DNA of 64,000 nucleotides from positions 620,001-684,000 of the forward strand of contig LATX02000035.1 in NCBI GenBank assembly GCA_001466705.2. The letters run 5' to 3'. Below are positions 37,401 to 46,414 of this stretch, piece by piece (positions within the stretch are counted from its first letter, which is position 1; every line of letters begins with the position of its first letter). A program made the translations under genes and the position numbers. This stretch comes from Moniliophthora roreri. Lineage: Eukaryota; Basidiomycota; Agaricomycetes; Agaricales; Marasmiaceae. The notes under the pieces are model-generated. The model was not told the origin of the DNA and made no database searches. It was given only the letters and a program-made list of their open reading frames with translations.

Positions 37401-38521
37401 TGTCGTAGTTGATGTTACCACCACATCGGAGGAGGAACTCAACAAGGTCAGGAATGTTCTTGCTGAGGATGGGCACTTCGAGTATAAGGAGCGTCTCGAG
37501 CACGTCGAAGAGCTGACGAGCACCACTCTCATTGCTGGTCTCGACACATTGGCCGATAACTTGGATCATTCCGGGCAGGAGGCTCTGGAATTGGTTGAGA
37601 TAGTTCTTGTCATCGCTGTCGATGAACTGGGCGATGACGCCCATTGCCCTACACGATCGATGAGTACACGGAGCTATGACACAAAATGGACGACTCACTT
37701 GACAGTAGTAATTCTTACTTCGATACTATCAGGATCAACCAGCGTCCGGGAGAAGAGCTGGAAGAGAGATTGAAGGTGGTCTTGGAACCCTTCAACAATG
37801 TTTTCAAGCGAAGTAAAGAGCATGTAGACTCCGACTTCACGGTGCGAAGGATCTGAGGAGGTAGAAGTTTGTTGAAGAAAAGGAAGGAGATTGCTCCAGG
37901 TTCCCATCGGGAGTTCGATGGACGCGATCGCAGCGACCACTCGGGCAGCAGAGTGGCGAACCAAGTTACTTGAGTACAGGTCGTTAATATCGGGACAACA
38001 CAACCAAAGGTAGATCTGCGCACCTTGATTCATTGAGGATGAGCTGGGGGAACTGGCTCTTGATCTGTTCACGCTCGTTTTGGGGTAAAGCAGTCCAAAG
38101 GGTACCGCTATTGTATGAAACACGCTTTCTCATCTCCACGGCGGCGAGCTGACGAACCTGAGAACGATGAAGCCGAGATAAGTTATTTAATTGTACAAAC
38201 TGAAGATAGACACGTACTGCTTGCTCTGGAGAGCTTGTTATGATGCTGGCGAGTGCAGAGATACACGCCGGGTTTTTGTAGTATTCTTGATTGAGTTGAG
38301 CGGTAGCCTTGTATTGATGAAGTAGATTTGAAGATCGAGGAACAATCAGGTCATTGGATCACAAATACAGATAGTATAAGGTCCTACAGCTTTGAGTTGG
38401 GTCGTATCATTAGAAGTGGTCTGAACAAGTAGATTGTGCAGTCCTTGTACGAAGTTGGGCTGAACACATGGATCAGATTCTTTGATTTCCAGGGAAAATT
38501 AGACGCTAGACTTACATCCAT
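34485..38521 (-). CDS. KAP123: Karyopherin/importin beta Kap123
   Basis: This is a HEAT-repeat nuclear import receptor that carries ribosomal proteins and histones through nuclear pores in a Ran-GTP-dependent way. A tiny first exon (ATG GAT at 38521) joins after a ~60-nt intron to PNFVQGLHNLLVQTTSNDTT, then ATAQLNQEYYKNPACISALA (the importin N-terminal domain). Helical repeats follow over about 1,080 residues: VRHSAARVVAAIASIELP, KGVIAQFIDSDD-like segments, PAQRRGAMLALGIAVEGCSE, GDASVRKATCVAVSCFCEWL and SARLRECSFLFFGVMARVF. It ends TAGLGVFVPGA with stop at 34485. About ten introns interrupt it. The intron at 35539-35699 is unusually long (161 nt) and is related to a sequence elsewhere in the window. 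The reading frame appears intact. Confidence 0.93.
35539..35699 (-). repeat. Kap123 intron with homology to the intron at 42043-42208 (copy A)
   Basis: This is a 161-nt GT..AG intron of Kap123 (donor gtgagt at 35699-35694, acceptor ctgtag at 35544-35539), joining GAT AAC AA to A TCA GTT. From the donor inward, about 110 nt align with the intron-like segment at 42043-42208 on the same strand. The alignment includes a perfectly shared block around 35640-35660 containing aactcagctcacttcgatgc (minus-strand sense). Other Kap123 introns are only about 50-60 nt. Confidence 0.75.
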
Positions 38522-39703
38522 TTTATGCGACGTGAAGGAGAGACGTGAACAGATGAGAAGAGGAGAAGATGGCGGTTTAGAGGAACCTCGCGACCTACTT
38601 AAATTTTTTCTGAGCAGAAAATAACGCCAAACAAGATCAGGCTGGGGTTAGGGCCAAGAGGCCCCAGATCTCACTGATTCGTATATATGATGGCTCGCGT
38701 GGCAATGATACGGGAGGCTGTGGCAGGGTCTGCCGTGTCCATATTTGGCGTCCCCTGCCGCTAGTAGTAACTACGGAGGTCGAGAAATGGTGTATGATAT
38801 GCTGAGTTAAGGATGGGAGGTATGAATTACGTTGTAGAGTGAGTGGGATGTAAATGAGCGGCTGGGGATGGATAGGACTAGAAATCCCCACCAGACGTGT
38901 TCCATAATGACCTAGTTTGGCTTGTTAGTGCTTGTCTCAAGGTGCTTTGAGAGCACAGGGAGAGCATATCTAAGCCAGGGAACGCGTTCGCGATGTTGAG
39001 AAAAGAGGATGAGAGTCACTCGGCATACTGTGCCACGCGAGCCATCATATAGGGCTAAATTTCCCTGTCAATTTCTTCCAGACCGTACCTTGGTCTCTCC
39101 GCATGATAAACGAGGTCGCTACTGCTTACCTGCAGGCTACAATGTGTTCGAGGACGTGTTTCGTTTCAACCGGGCCTACGCTTATCTCATTTCGGCCTGA
39201 AAGCATGTCACTGCCACCACTGACGCGCCGAGTCACACCATACCACCTGTCACGCAGATCTTCTACGATGGGGATATTGAATTCTTCATGATAGAATCGT
39301 GACGCTTCTACCTGTCAAGCGCTATGAACTCTCCACTCAGTTACTTGAACGCTCAGACTCGGAAATGGAACTCCCGTGGACTTGTGGCAGCCAAAGCGGA
39401 TGTCGATGTGGCTAAGCCTATAGCAACGACTTACACGTTGCAGTCATTACCATTGTTAGCCACGGACGTGCGCAACGCACAATACGTCTAGATCTTGCAC
39501 GCCATTGTTCTTGGCCCGACTCTCAACAAGTCACGTTCATAATTCGGTCAAAGCAAGACGTGCGCAGCATTAGGTATAAAGAGGACAACCCGATCCGTTC
39601 GCTCAACCAACACAAAGCCGCCTTTAACACCTACAACCATCTTCCGCTCTGCAGAGAGACGCTCCCAAGACAAGGCCGCCTTCGATTTCAACGTTCTCCA
39701 AGC
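38522..39703. other. Divergent intergenic region, no gene seen
   Basis: This is the upstream region of Kap123 (minus) and of the small basic protein gene (plus, 39704). Short frames here carry no recognisable features. It probably holds both promoters. Confidence 0.45.
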
Positions 39704-40185
39704 ATGTTCTGCATCCCCTTCCGAGCACTCTCACCCAAGCCAAGACTCTCATCTTGCGAGTTGTCAGACCAGAACCAAGAGAAAACCGTCACTCATACCA
39801 ACAATGCCAGCGCCAACTGGGCACCCCACCCCCACAGAATGAGCCGTAAGAGTGTCGCGTGAGTGCTACTCGTCCCTGATCTATCTCCGTTCCCTCTGAC
39901 TCTGTCCCTAGACAAGGCTCTCTTCGCCGACGCCGTTCTTCCCTTACTCTCGCAGAAGAAGAAGAGACACGTAGTCACTCCAAGCCGCAGGAGAGAAAGC
40001 TACAATCTCTAAAACGCCAGTTCGTCTTGGCCTGGAAGCGTATAAACGCATCTAGCCAACCTCGAGCATCCCAGCGTTTCTCTTACATGCCTCCAGGTTT
40101 CGAGAGAGCGTACGCTTCTCCACCGGCATCTGAGAAGCCTAGCCAACATCGGACAAGGGAGGTGTGGCCATGGAATGGAAATTAG
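39704..40185 (+). CDS. Small basic protein, unknown function
   Basis: I do not recognise a family. Two exons (39704-39858 and 39912-40185) join with a clean GT..AG intron in phase 2 to give about 142 residues. The product starts MFCIPFRALSPKPRLSSCE and continues into RMSRKSVAQGSLRRRRSSLT. It then has an acidic patch (LAEEEETRSH), a helical basic stretch (ERKLQSLKRQFVLAWKRIN) and a C-terminus PSQHRTREVWPWNGN. The RRRRSS segment could be a phosphorylatable nuclear-localisation-like motif. Coding status is supported by frame continuity across the intron rather than by homology. Confidence 0.55.
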
Positions 40186-40504
40186 TCCCCAATTTTGGTA
40201 TGGGCAAGTTTCCATTGGTATCAGGATGTTTGACTAATGATTGTTTGTGTCGTAGCGCAGGTAGACAGAGAAGGTTTGCAGTGATTTTATTTCGGAATAG
40301 CGGCGCTCCGTACTGCACTTCAGCTTTCGACATACGTCGGAAATGAGTCGCCTGGGTGGGCGCTGGGAGTGTTAAACTTGGGTGCATATCGCACATGTTT
40401 TGGGAGACTTGACAGAAAAAATCTTGTGTGGACTCTGATGATCGATGTAAACAAGGTGTACAGTTGTTTTCGCTAATCACGGTCTACATGTGTATGCTAA
40501 AAGT

Positions 40505-40560
40505 TAGGGGTGCTAACGGCTCAGCTCGGCTAAAAGCCACGAGCCAGCCGCAACTAAGCG
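40505..40560 (+). mobile_element. hAT-like transposon terminus (single end)
   Basis: The segment starts TAGGGGTGCTAACGGCTCAG and continues with a GGCTCAGCTCGGCT..AAAGCC block. This is closely similar to the left end of the MITE at 52377 (TAGTGATGTTGCGGGCTCAG, then GGCTCAAAGCC). Both begin TAG-N-G, the hAT-type terminal form. No matching right terminus or target duplication was found downstream, so only one end is claimed. It directly abuts the CpG-free tract. Confidence 0.5.
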
Positions 40561-41443
40561 GCTTGATGCCCTTCTCTCTTAGAATTTTTTTGTAGTACCA
40601 TGAGTGAGTTTATGTACTGTCCATACTCACTTCCATTCTTATGGTGCATCAATAAACAGAAATTTAGTAGCAGCTGTATAGTAAAGGGTGCATCAACCAG
40701 TCTGTGGATCATGAACAGTGGCTGTGACCTTCAGGTGCCTACTCACATCAATGAGAGTGCACTCCAACTGAGCTAGTGTTCTTTGTACCTTTAGAAGAGA
40801 GAAGGTATTGAAGACAGTTTGTAATATTTACTAAGGATAGTTGTTGTTTTCATCTTGCATTGTCTGCTCCATATCTCAAGGCACCACTAGTATTCTCTAA
40901 CAATGTCTGTGCACACTCATAGTAATTGTGGAGTTACCAACTCTCAATGAGTTGTGCAGGAAGAGTGGTTATAACATTCAAGACTCATGGCCAGACACCT
41001 CTATTTAAAAATGCCTCCAAATATAGCTTGGCATCTGGTGCATTGTGACCTACCAGACATTGTGCTACATGAGATGAGCAATACCATGGTGCTGTCAGCA
41101 TTTCCTATCAAGGTTCTGGGCTCTATTTACCATTATTGTCAGCAATCCCAGACTTCCCAAGCTCACTATCAAACCTGGATTCAACCATCTCCAAAGCCAT
41201 TGACATTTCTGTACACACTAGTTGTAGATCCTGCATTGGGAAAGATTCTGAATGGAAGACAGACAGTCAAGATTCAACATTGGAGGAACAGGAAGATGAT
41301 AGTGGTACTGCAATTGATTTGGACAGTCTCTACATCTGTCCATGAGTGCCAGCTCATGGTCACCCCACCCAATCCAGCTCACTTCTCTAGCAGTTCCAGG
41401 TGTAAAGATATGCAATATCTCTTCTCTGAAAGAATGGCAGGCA
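40561..41443. repeat. 883-bp tract with no CpG dinucleotide
   Basis: I checked each line of this stretch and found no CG dinucleotide from 40561 to 41443, while flanking DNA has several per 60-base line. TG and CA are abundant. In fungi and other eukaryotes this is the footprint of methylated DNA decayed by C-to-T change at CpG. The right part is a mutated copy of the amidohydrolase gene's 5' end; the left 450 bp have no identified origin. Confidence 0.85.
41075..41440 (+). pseudogene. CpG-depleted copy of the amidohydrolase 5' region
   Basis: This plus-strand stretch aligns with the minus-strand amidohydrolase gene at about 61630-62090. It covers the first exon and intron, the segment encoding [12 protein letters not shown] and [12 protein letters not shown], the GLYICP exon end and the next intron. 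The intron donor gtgagt of the source gene is atgagt here, and intron sequence is retained, so it is a DNA-level duplication and not a processed copy. About 32 nt carrying the GLIDCHVHV metal-binding motif are missing. Many differences are CG to TG or CA (for example tcggg to ttggg). It is non-functional. A 177-codon frame covering it (40987-41520) is a by-product. Confidence 0.8.
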
Positions 41444-41520
41444 CGACTATGCACTGCAAGTCACTCAGCCTGCATCATAGCCCAGGTGGCAGCAATGGTG
41501 TAGACTGCAGAGAACAGTGA

Positions 41521-41820
41521 ACGAGTCGGCTCTGGGCAGGCACGTAACACATAGAAGCAATCTTAAGAGGCGCAAAGTAAAGGTTCGATGGAGCAGCGGC
41601 AGACATCTGACTACTAGCTCGGAGTGACAGGTGATACACTAGCGACCCGTGATTCCAACATCAGGAAATTCTCCAAGAGAAAGATCCCAAAAACCACTTA
41701 TCTTGTTAGTCATTTGAGAATACACTCAAGGAATACGGCAGGCAGCCTTCAGACCTGAACAGAGCAAGAACCTCAGTAAACACGTTCAACCACAGAAGAA
41801 AGTGGAGATGGAAAAGCAGT
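41521..41820. other. Gene-free flank of the CpG-depleted tract
   Basis: Normal CpG frequency returns here. I see no terminal repeat, no coding frame and no clear boundary of the duplicated element. Confidence 0.35.
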
Positions 41821-42480
41821 TCAGTAAAATGATAAACAATCGTTCATCCGCAATGCGTCAACTGCGATTCTGACTTGAAACTCATCATAATCTGCCCTGA
41901 CGAAGATCCAACTTACCTTTCTTAACAGAGCTACTCGCAATGTAGAAACTTCCATATAAGGAGGTATTGATTCTCGAGTCAAGTCATGTTTCTTCGTCTT
42001 CGTCTTCATCAGAACCTCCTTCAATAAATATACATGGCTAGCCTGAAAGGGAAAATCAGTAAGCGCTCAACAAAGGCAAAGGTAAAAAAAAAAAAAAAAA
42101 AGTCATTCAGTTCAATGATAAAAAATGGTCTCATTCGCATCGCATGTGGCATCGAAGTGAGCTGAGTTAGGTTTCATCCTAATCATGATAGGCTCGGGAA
42201 CAACTCACTTGATTTGCTTGGCATCGGCAGACAAGGATGACATCGATACGACGACTCCCGCAGAATTGCAAAAGTCGTCGATTTCATTGAACCGGGCCTG
42301 GGGTTATGAGTGCGCTAGTTGTAGTCCGAATCGAAGTCTCCATATACAGAAAAAAAAAAAAATCAAATCAGCCAGTTAATATGGGCCATCCCGGTATGAA
42401 ACTCACATTTCTGAAGAATTTGACTAACTATTGCCTGAGGGCTGAGGCAGAACCCTGACAATGAGTCAGTATACCTTTCC
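41821..42480 (-). CDS. Orphan exons of an unidentified gene or gene relic
   Basis: On the minus strand, an exon at about 42300-42209 reads ARFNEIDDFCNSAGVVVSMS and SLSADAKQI and ends at a strong gtgagt donor (42208). After a 166-171-nt intron comes VYLLKEVLMKTKTKKHDLTR and ESIPPYMEVSTLRVALLRK. Then there is a gtaagt donor (about 41918) and a short last exon ending RMNDCLSFY at 41821. An upstream piece, AIVSQILQK at about 42440, could be another exon. No family recognised and no start found. This may be a decayed fragment. The first intron is related to a Kap123 intron. Confidence 0.4.
42043..42208 (-). repeat. Intron homologous to the Kap123 intron (copy B)
   Basis: This is a 166-nt segment from donor gtgagt (42208) to acceptor ttcag (42043; a second AG lies 5 nt later). 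It aligns from the donor inward with the Kap123 intron at 35539-35699. It shares aactcagctcacttcgatgc and flanking matches (for example atgagacca), and it has a similar total length. A 19-A plus-strand run (polyT in the minus sense) lies at about 42087-42103. Confidence 0.7.
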
Positions 42481-43695
42481 ACTAGGCTCGGAATTCAAGG
42501 AAGAAACGGTTCAGAAATAAGATATTTGAATGTGTTTCATGCGCATGCGCTTTGCGTCAACGACACGAGGAGATTTGAAGTATCATCCTAACGCGTATGG
42601 GTTCCATTGCGACAAATTTGAGTTCACGCACCGAACATAAGCCACTCTTTCGTTTGAGCTTTCACAGACCCTCCCTCCAACGTCATGTCCACTCATGTGT
42701 ATCTCCGTCTCGCCATTAACATGCTGCAAATGGTGCAGAAGAGCAGTCGTGGCCGACAAATTTTCTCAGCCCACGCTGAGCACGATCCTTCTTGCCACTG
42801 CTTAGACTTTTGTTTCCATCCCTGTCAACAATGCTAAGAAATAGAAGGCCGTTATTGCGTGGATTCATGAAAGGGTTCAACTTACCCGGCGTTCCCACCC
42901 CACTGTGACTCCCACACTCTTCAACGAGCGTCCGAATCAAAGTTTGCACCAAACATACTGTGTAAACCAACTAATCGGATTCCTCCAAGTCTTTGCTCCA
43001 GCAATAACTCGAAGCAGTCAACTACCTGAAGTAAATACAGGTCAGCAAATTCATCCTCTGAGTAGAAGAAGAAAACTCACAAACACCCGGCAAGCAGAGT
43101 GTCCTACATGTTGTTGCTTGATTCACCTACTTCACCTGCCGACCCATGGCCAATAAACGATCGCAACCCCTGAACCTTCTTCATCGAACTGATTCCAGGT
43201 TTTCTGCTAACTTCAGGTGCTCGGTCGACTCTAGGACCTAGGTTCGGTGTGTGAGCTGTGATGTCCTCTGATTCGCAAGCATTTATCGCTGGCAAGGAAC
43301 AACCATCGAATAACGGCGGCTGAGCGTCATGGAATCTAAGGGACCCAGACCAGCCTGAGCACGAGCACTCTGGTCAGAAGAATTTGTGGCATGGGCACTG
43401 ACAAGTCGAGGAATAATAATGGTAGTAGTCAAGATGGAATTGCCCCAGACCCACCCGGCGCTCTCTCACACTGACCTGTCATTGTCACGGCAAACGCCGG
43501 TAAGTAGATCTCCAGATATAGTCCCTCACCAGCTATTTCCATGAGACTTTGCATGTCGCGTCGCCACCATCCGCTTCTACGAGGTCATCTGGCAAATCAA
43601 GCGCGTTCACCATCTGTCGTATACTCGAGGCTTATCATAAACGAATGTCGATCATAAACGAATGTAACGAAAGTAGAACGGTACTGTACTAGGCA
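42481..43695. other. Gene-poor stretch with weak coding fragments
   Basis: Minus-strand fragments such as RAPEVSRKPGISSMKKVQGL followed by RSFIGHGSAGEVGESSNNM (43295-43104) and GLHSMFGANF (about 42950) look protein-like. They could not be joined or identified. They may belong, with the exons at 41821-42480, to one decayed gene. Confidence 0.3.
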
Positions 43696-43745
43696 TGAGT
43701 AGTTCATCGTATCCAGATCTAAACCCAAACTGCAAACCCTTCGGA

Positions 43746-45227
43746 TCAATTATTAACAACCCTCAACTGCAAAATCTGACCACGTCCACGCTGATGCTGT
43801 CGTCCTGCGCCCCTTCCAACACCTCTTCCAACGCCAGCCTTACCAACATCCCCTTTACCGACGGCCACGGGGATGGCGGCGGGCACATTCTCCTTCTCCT
43901 TGGGTGTCCTGCTCTGACTCTTCTTACTCTCTCTCTGAATCTTTGCTTTACGAGTGTGAGGGGCGGTTGAAGTGTTTGGACGGCTGGTAAGTGTGAGATC
44001 GGGGCGTCTAGTAATGCCGTTTGCTGAGTTTCGGGCAACAGGGATTCTACTAAGGCTCGAAGCCGGCGTAGGAGTAGGAATGACAGAAGATGCCAGCGGG
44101 GTAGGAGTGGGAGCAGGAGAGACAAAAGAAGTCGATGTTGGAGTAGGAGAGAAGCAATAAGCTAGTGCGGGGGTAGGCGCAGGTAAGGAAGCCGTAATAG
44201 AAGTCGAAGCTGAGGAAATAGAAGTCGGAATTGAAGCACCGGACGATAATGAACTCGAACTTGAACTAATTCTTTCGGATCCAGTCTCCAACAAGCTCCT
44301 CCTATATGCAGCCCTGTGCACGCCCTTTTTATAACCTCCTTCGTACTTCTTCTCTGGCGTCGAGCGGCGTTTCAGCGTCACTTCCTGCGTCTCAACTCGA
44401 CTGTCCACTGCGTTTCCAATGCTCAAATTCCACCAACCTTTTCTTTTGTCACATTTTTCCGGTCCGTAGGGAATAGCAGTAATAATCGTCGTATTCCGTA
44501 CATTTTCGACTTGTCTCAAGGGCGGCAAGAGAAGCTGCGAAGAACGATGGAGGATGATGGTACTGTGCGCAGTGGAGAGAGATTTCACATTTTGATTCTC
44601 AGCGGGTGTGTCTGTAAGCCATAAAATAGGCGGAGAGACAGGATCGTAGGGAGAGGAAAAGAGTCGACTGAAATCATCTCGTAGATCGGACGCGGTTTGA
44701 GTATTAGTGTGAGAGTTAAGAAGGCTGGCGTGTCCATGCTGCTGTTCTATACTTCGTCTTGTAAGAGGTTTACTGCGTACGTGTACCGGACAAGCACAGC
44801 GAGGTGGATGAGGAGCGTATCGTGGGGTGGGGCCTCGGGGTCTTGTCGTGGTCGTGGCCGGGGGTATGCGTGGTATGACCGAGCTCGAGGTTTGGGCTGT
44901 TTGATAACTTGCCTAGACGAATCGATGGGCCATCTTAGAGAAATCGACAAGTAGCGGGAAAATAAACCGACTCACTTCTTCGTCCCTCAAACGAACATGA
45001 GCATGCCTCGAGTCAAGCCAATCGACGAGAGCAAGAGAAAGCTTGCAGACGAGGTAGAGCGTAGATACGAATAGTATGAGACCGATAAAGAGGTAAACTA
45101 GAATGATTAGTGAGAACATTATCGTATAGAGTTCCAAGGAACGTGGTGGTAGAAGGTAAAGAACCAATCGGACGCCGCAGCCAGCTTTTTGCTTTCTTAA
45201 TGCTTCTTCCACGACCATCGATATCAC
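43746..45227 (-). CDS. Single-pass membrane protein with long Ser/Pro-rich basic tail, unknown function
   Basis: I do not recognise a named family. The first exon encodes a strong hydrophobic helix, MFSLIILVYLFIGLILFVST followed by LYLVCKLSLALVDWL (45122-45010), then RHAHVRLRDEE. A 5' extension to 45227 is in frame. A gtgagt..tctag intron (about 44976-44914) leads into one very long exon in the same frame. This encodes a low-complexity tail: TTTTRPRGPTPRYAPHPPR, FSRLFSSPYDPVSPPILWL, then Ser-rich, Thr/Pro-rich (PTPTPASSLSRIP) and a C-terminal Gly/Arg-rich part (VGRGVGRGAGRQHQRGRGQ). Total about 460-480 residues, stop 43746. Probably a membrane-anchored protein with a disordered, RNA- or acid-binding-type tail; the role is unknown. 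Confidence 0.7.
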
Positions 45228-46414
45228 AACCCGCCTTTATCCCTATCAACAGTCGTTCAATCGGTGGACCCTATACTGTTCAACTTTTGCACTATGACCT
45301 GGTATTTTTTTTCGTGTTATCCAAGATAAACACTAGATTTATGTTCATCAGCAGCTTGTACTTCGGACTTGATCACAAATTCAATTGCCTGGAACCAACG
45401 GGATCTCAAGATTAATGACATCCCGAGCCCGCCTCAATTCACGATTGACCTCAGTCGACAGTGAAGAGTAACCGAATAGACACCCTCGCCCTTGTCATCC
45501 ACCTCAGCAGGCCATTTTTCAAACAATTGCCATATCTAGCTCACAAGTTTGTCGAAGCCCTTGACTGCATCTTGATTTGCGATTTACAGAAAATTGCCAT
45601 CTGCCAGTTCGCGATAGACCTAAAGCAAAATAGCTTAACCACCATTTTCCTGAATTTGAAGCGTCACTTTGTCAAGATGGTAACGTATTCCCGAGACGTC
45701 AAATTAGCTTTGTAAGTAGCTACTGAGGTGAGCACGTTTGCTCCATGATGGTCCTACTTGTACTCATACTAACGCCATTCATGTACTAGATGCCACTCTG
45801 TGCCGATGGCCGATCTGTTCCTCCGGGGAATGCGATCCTATGCTGTTGCGCAACGATGGGTAACGCCGCCTGATACCGATGTTGATTCATTGCAGGTCAA
45901 AATAGTATCCTATCACGATTGAGCGTCTTTATAACCACGCAAGGGACTCAAAGATGGAACTGGCCTCGGTGAATCCTCCCTACTAGCCCAATGAGTCTTG
46001 AGAATTAAGATGCTCACTCATTTGTTCAGTGGCATGAATTTCAACTTCATGGGTTTGCAATGTCTCTATTTCTACGAATCACCCGTCTTACGATACGTCC
46101 CATAGGCCTGCGCTTCTGCTGTTGATGATGGCGGGTGTCAATCACGGTGGACATTCAACAGTTGCCCCGATTAACGAACAAGACTAGGAGAGTAGATAAA
46201 CCTCGCACAAGCCCCTACAGCTGTGTGCATGTTACAGCACTTCCCCCTCATATGACTATGGATTTATCGATCTCCAAGGTATGATCATCCTTTCCTCTCG
46301 GGTCCTTATCTCCCTGAGAAATGGACTTCCACAGGCCAAGCTGGGTGCACTATGGGCAAGAACATTCGCTCTTCAACTCGATGAAGGTAGCTAATTCTGA
46401 TACTTCCCTCGTAG
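45228..46414. other. Intergenic region between divergent membrane-protein genes
   Basis: This is shared upstream DNA of the genes at 43746-45227 (minus) and 46415-47822 (plus). A possible short 5' exon (MTMDLSISK at about 46252-46281) followed by AKLGALWARTFALQLDE could belong to the downstream gene, but the frame into METAFWG does not join cleanly. Nothing else is supported. Confidence 0.4.

Noticed and set aside
36886..37773. 295-codon plus-strand frame
   Set aside because: It is antisense to Kap123 exons and crosses their introns; no protein features of its own.
40987..41520. 177-codon plus-strand frame
   Set aside because: It lies in the CpG-free tract over the decayed amidohydrolase copy; stop codons are scarce by chance and it includes intron-derived sequence.
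42087..42103. A-rich run as a retroposon poly(A) tail
   Set aside because: It falls inside the intron-like repeat as its polypyrimidine side on the minus strand, with no target duplication or retroposon body next to it.
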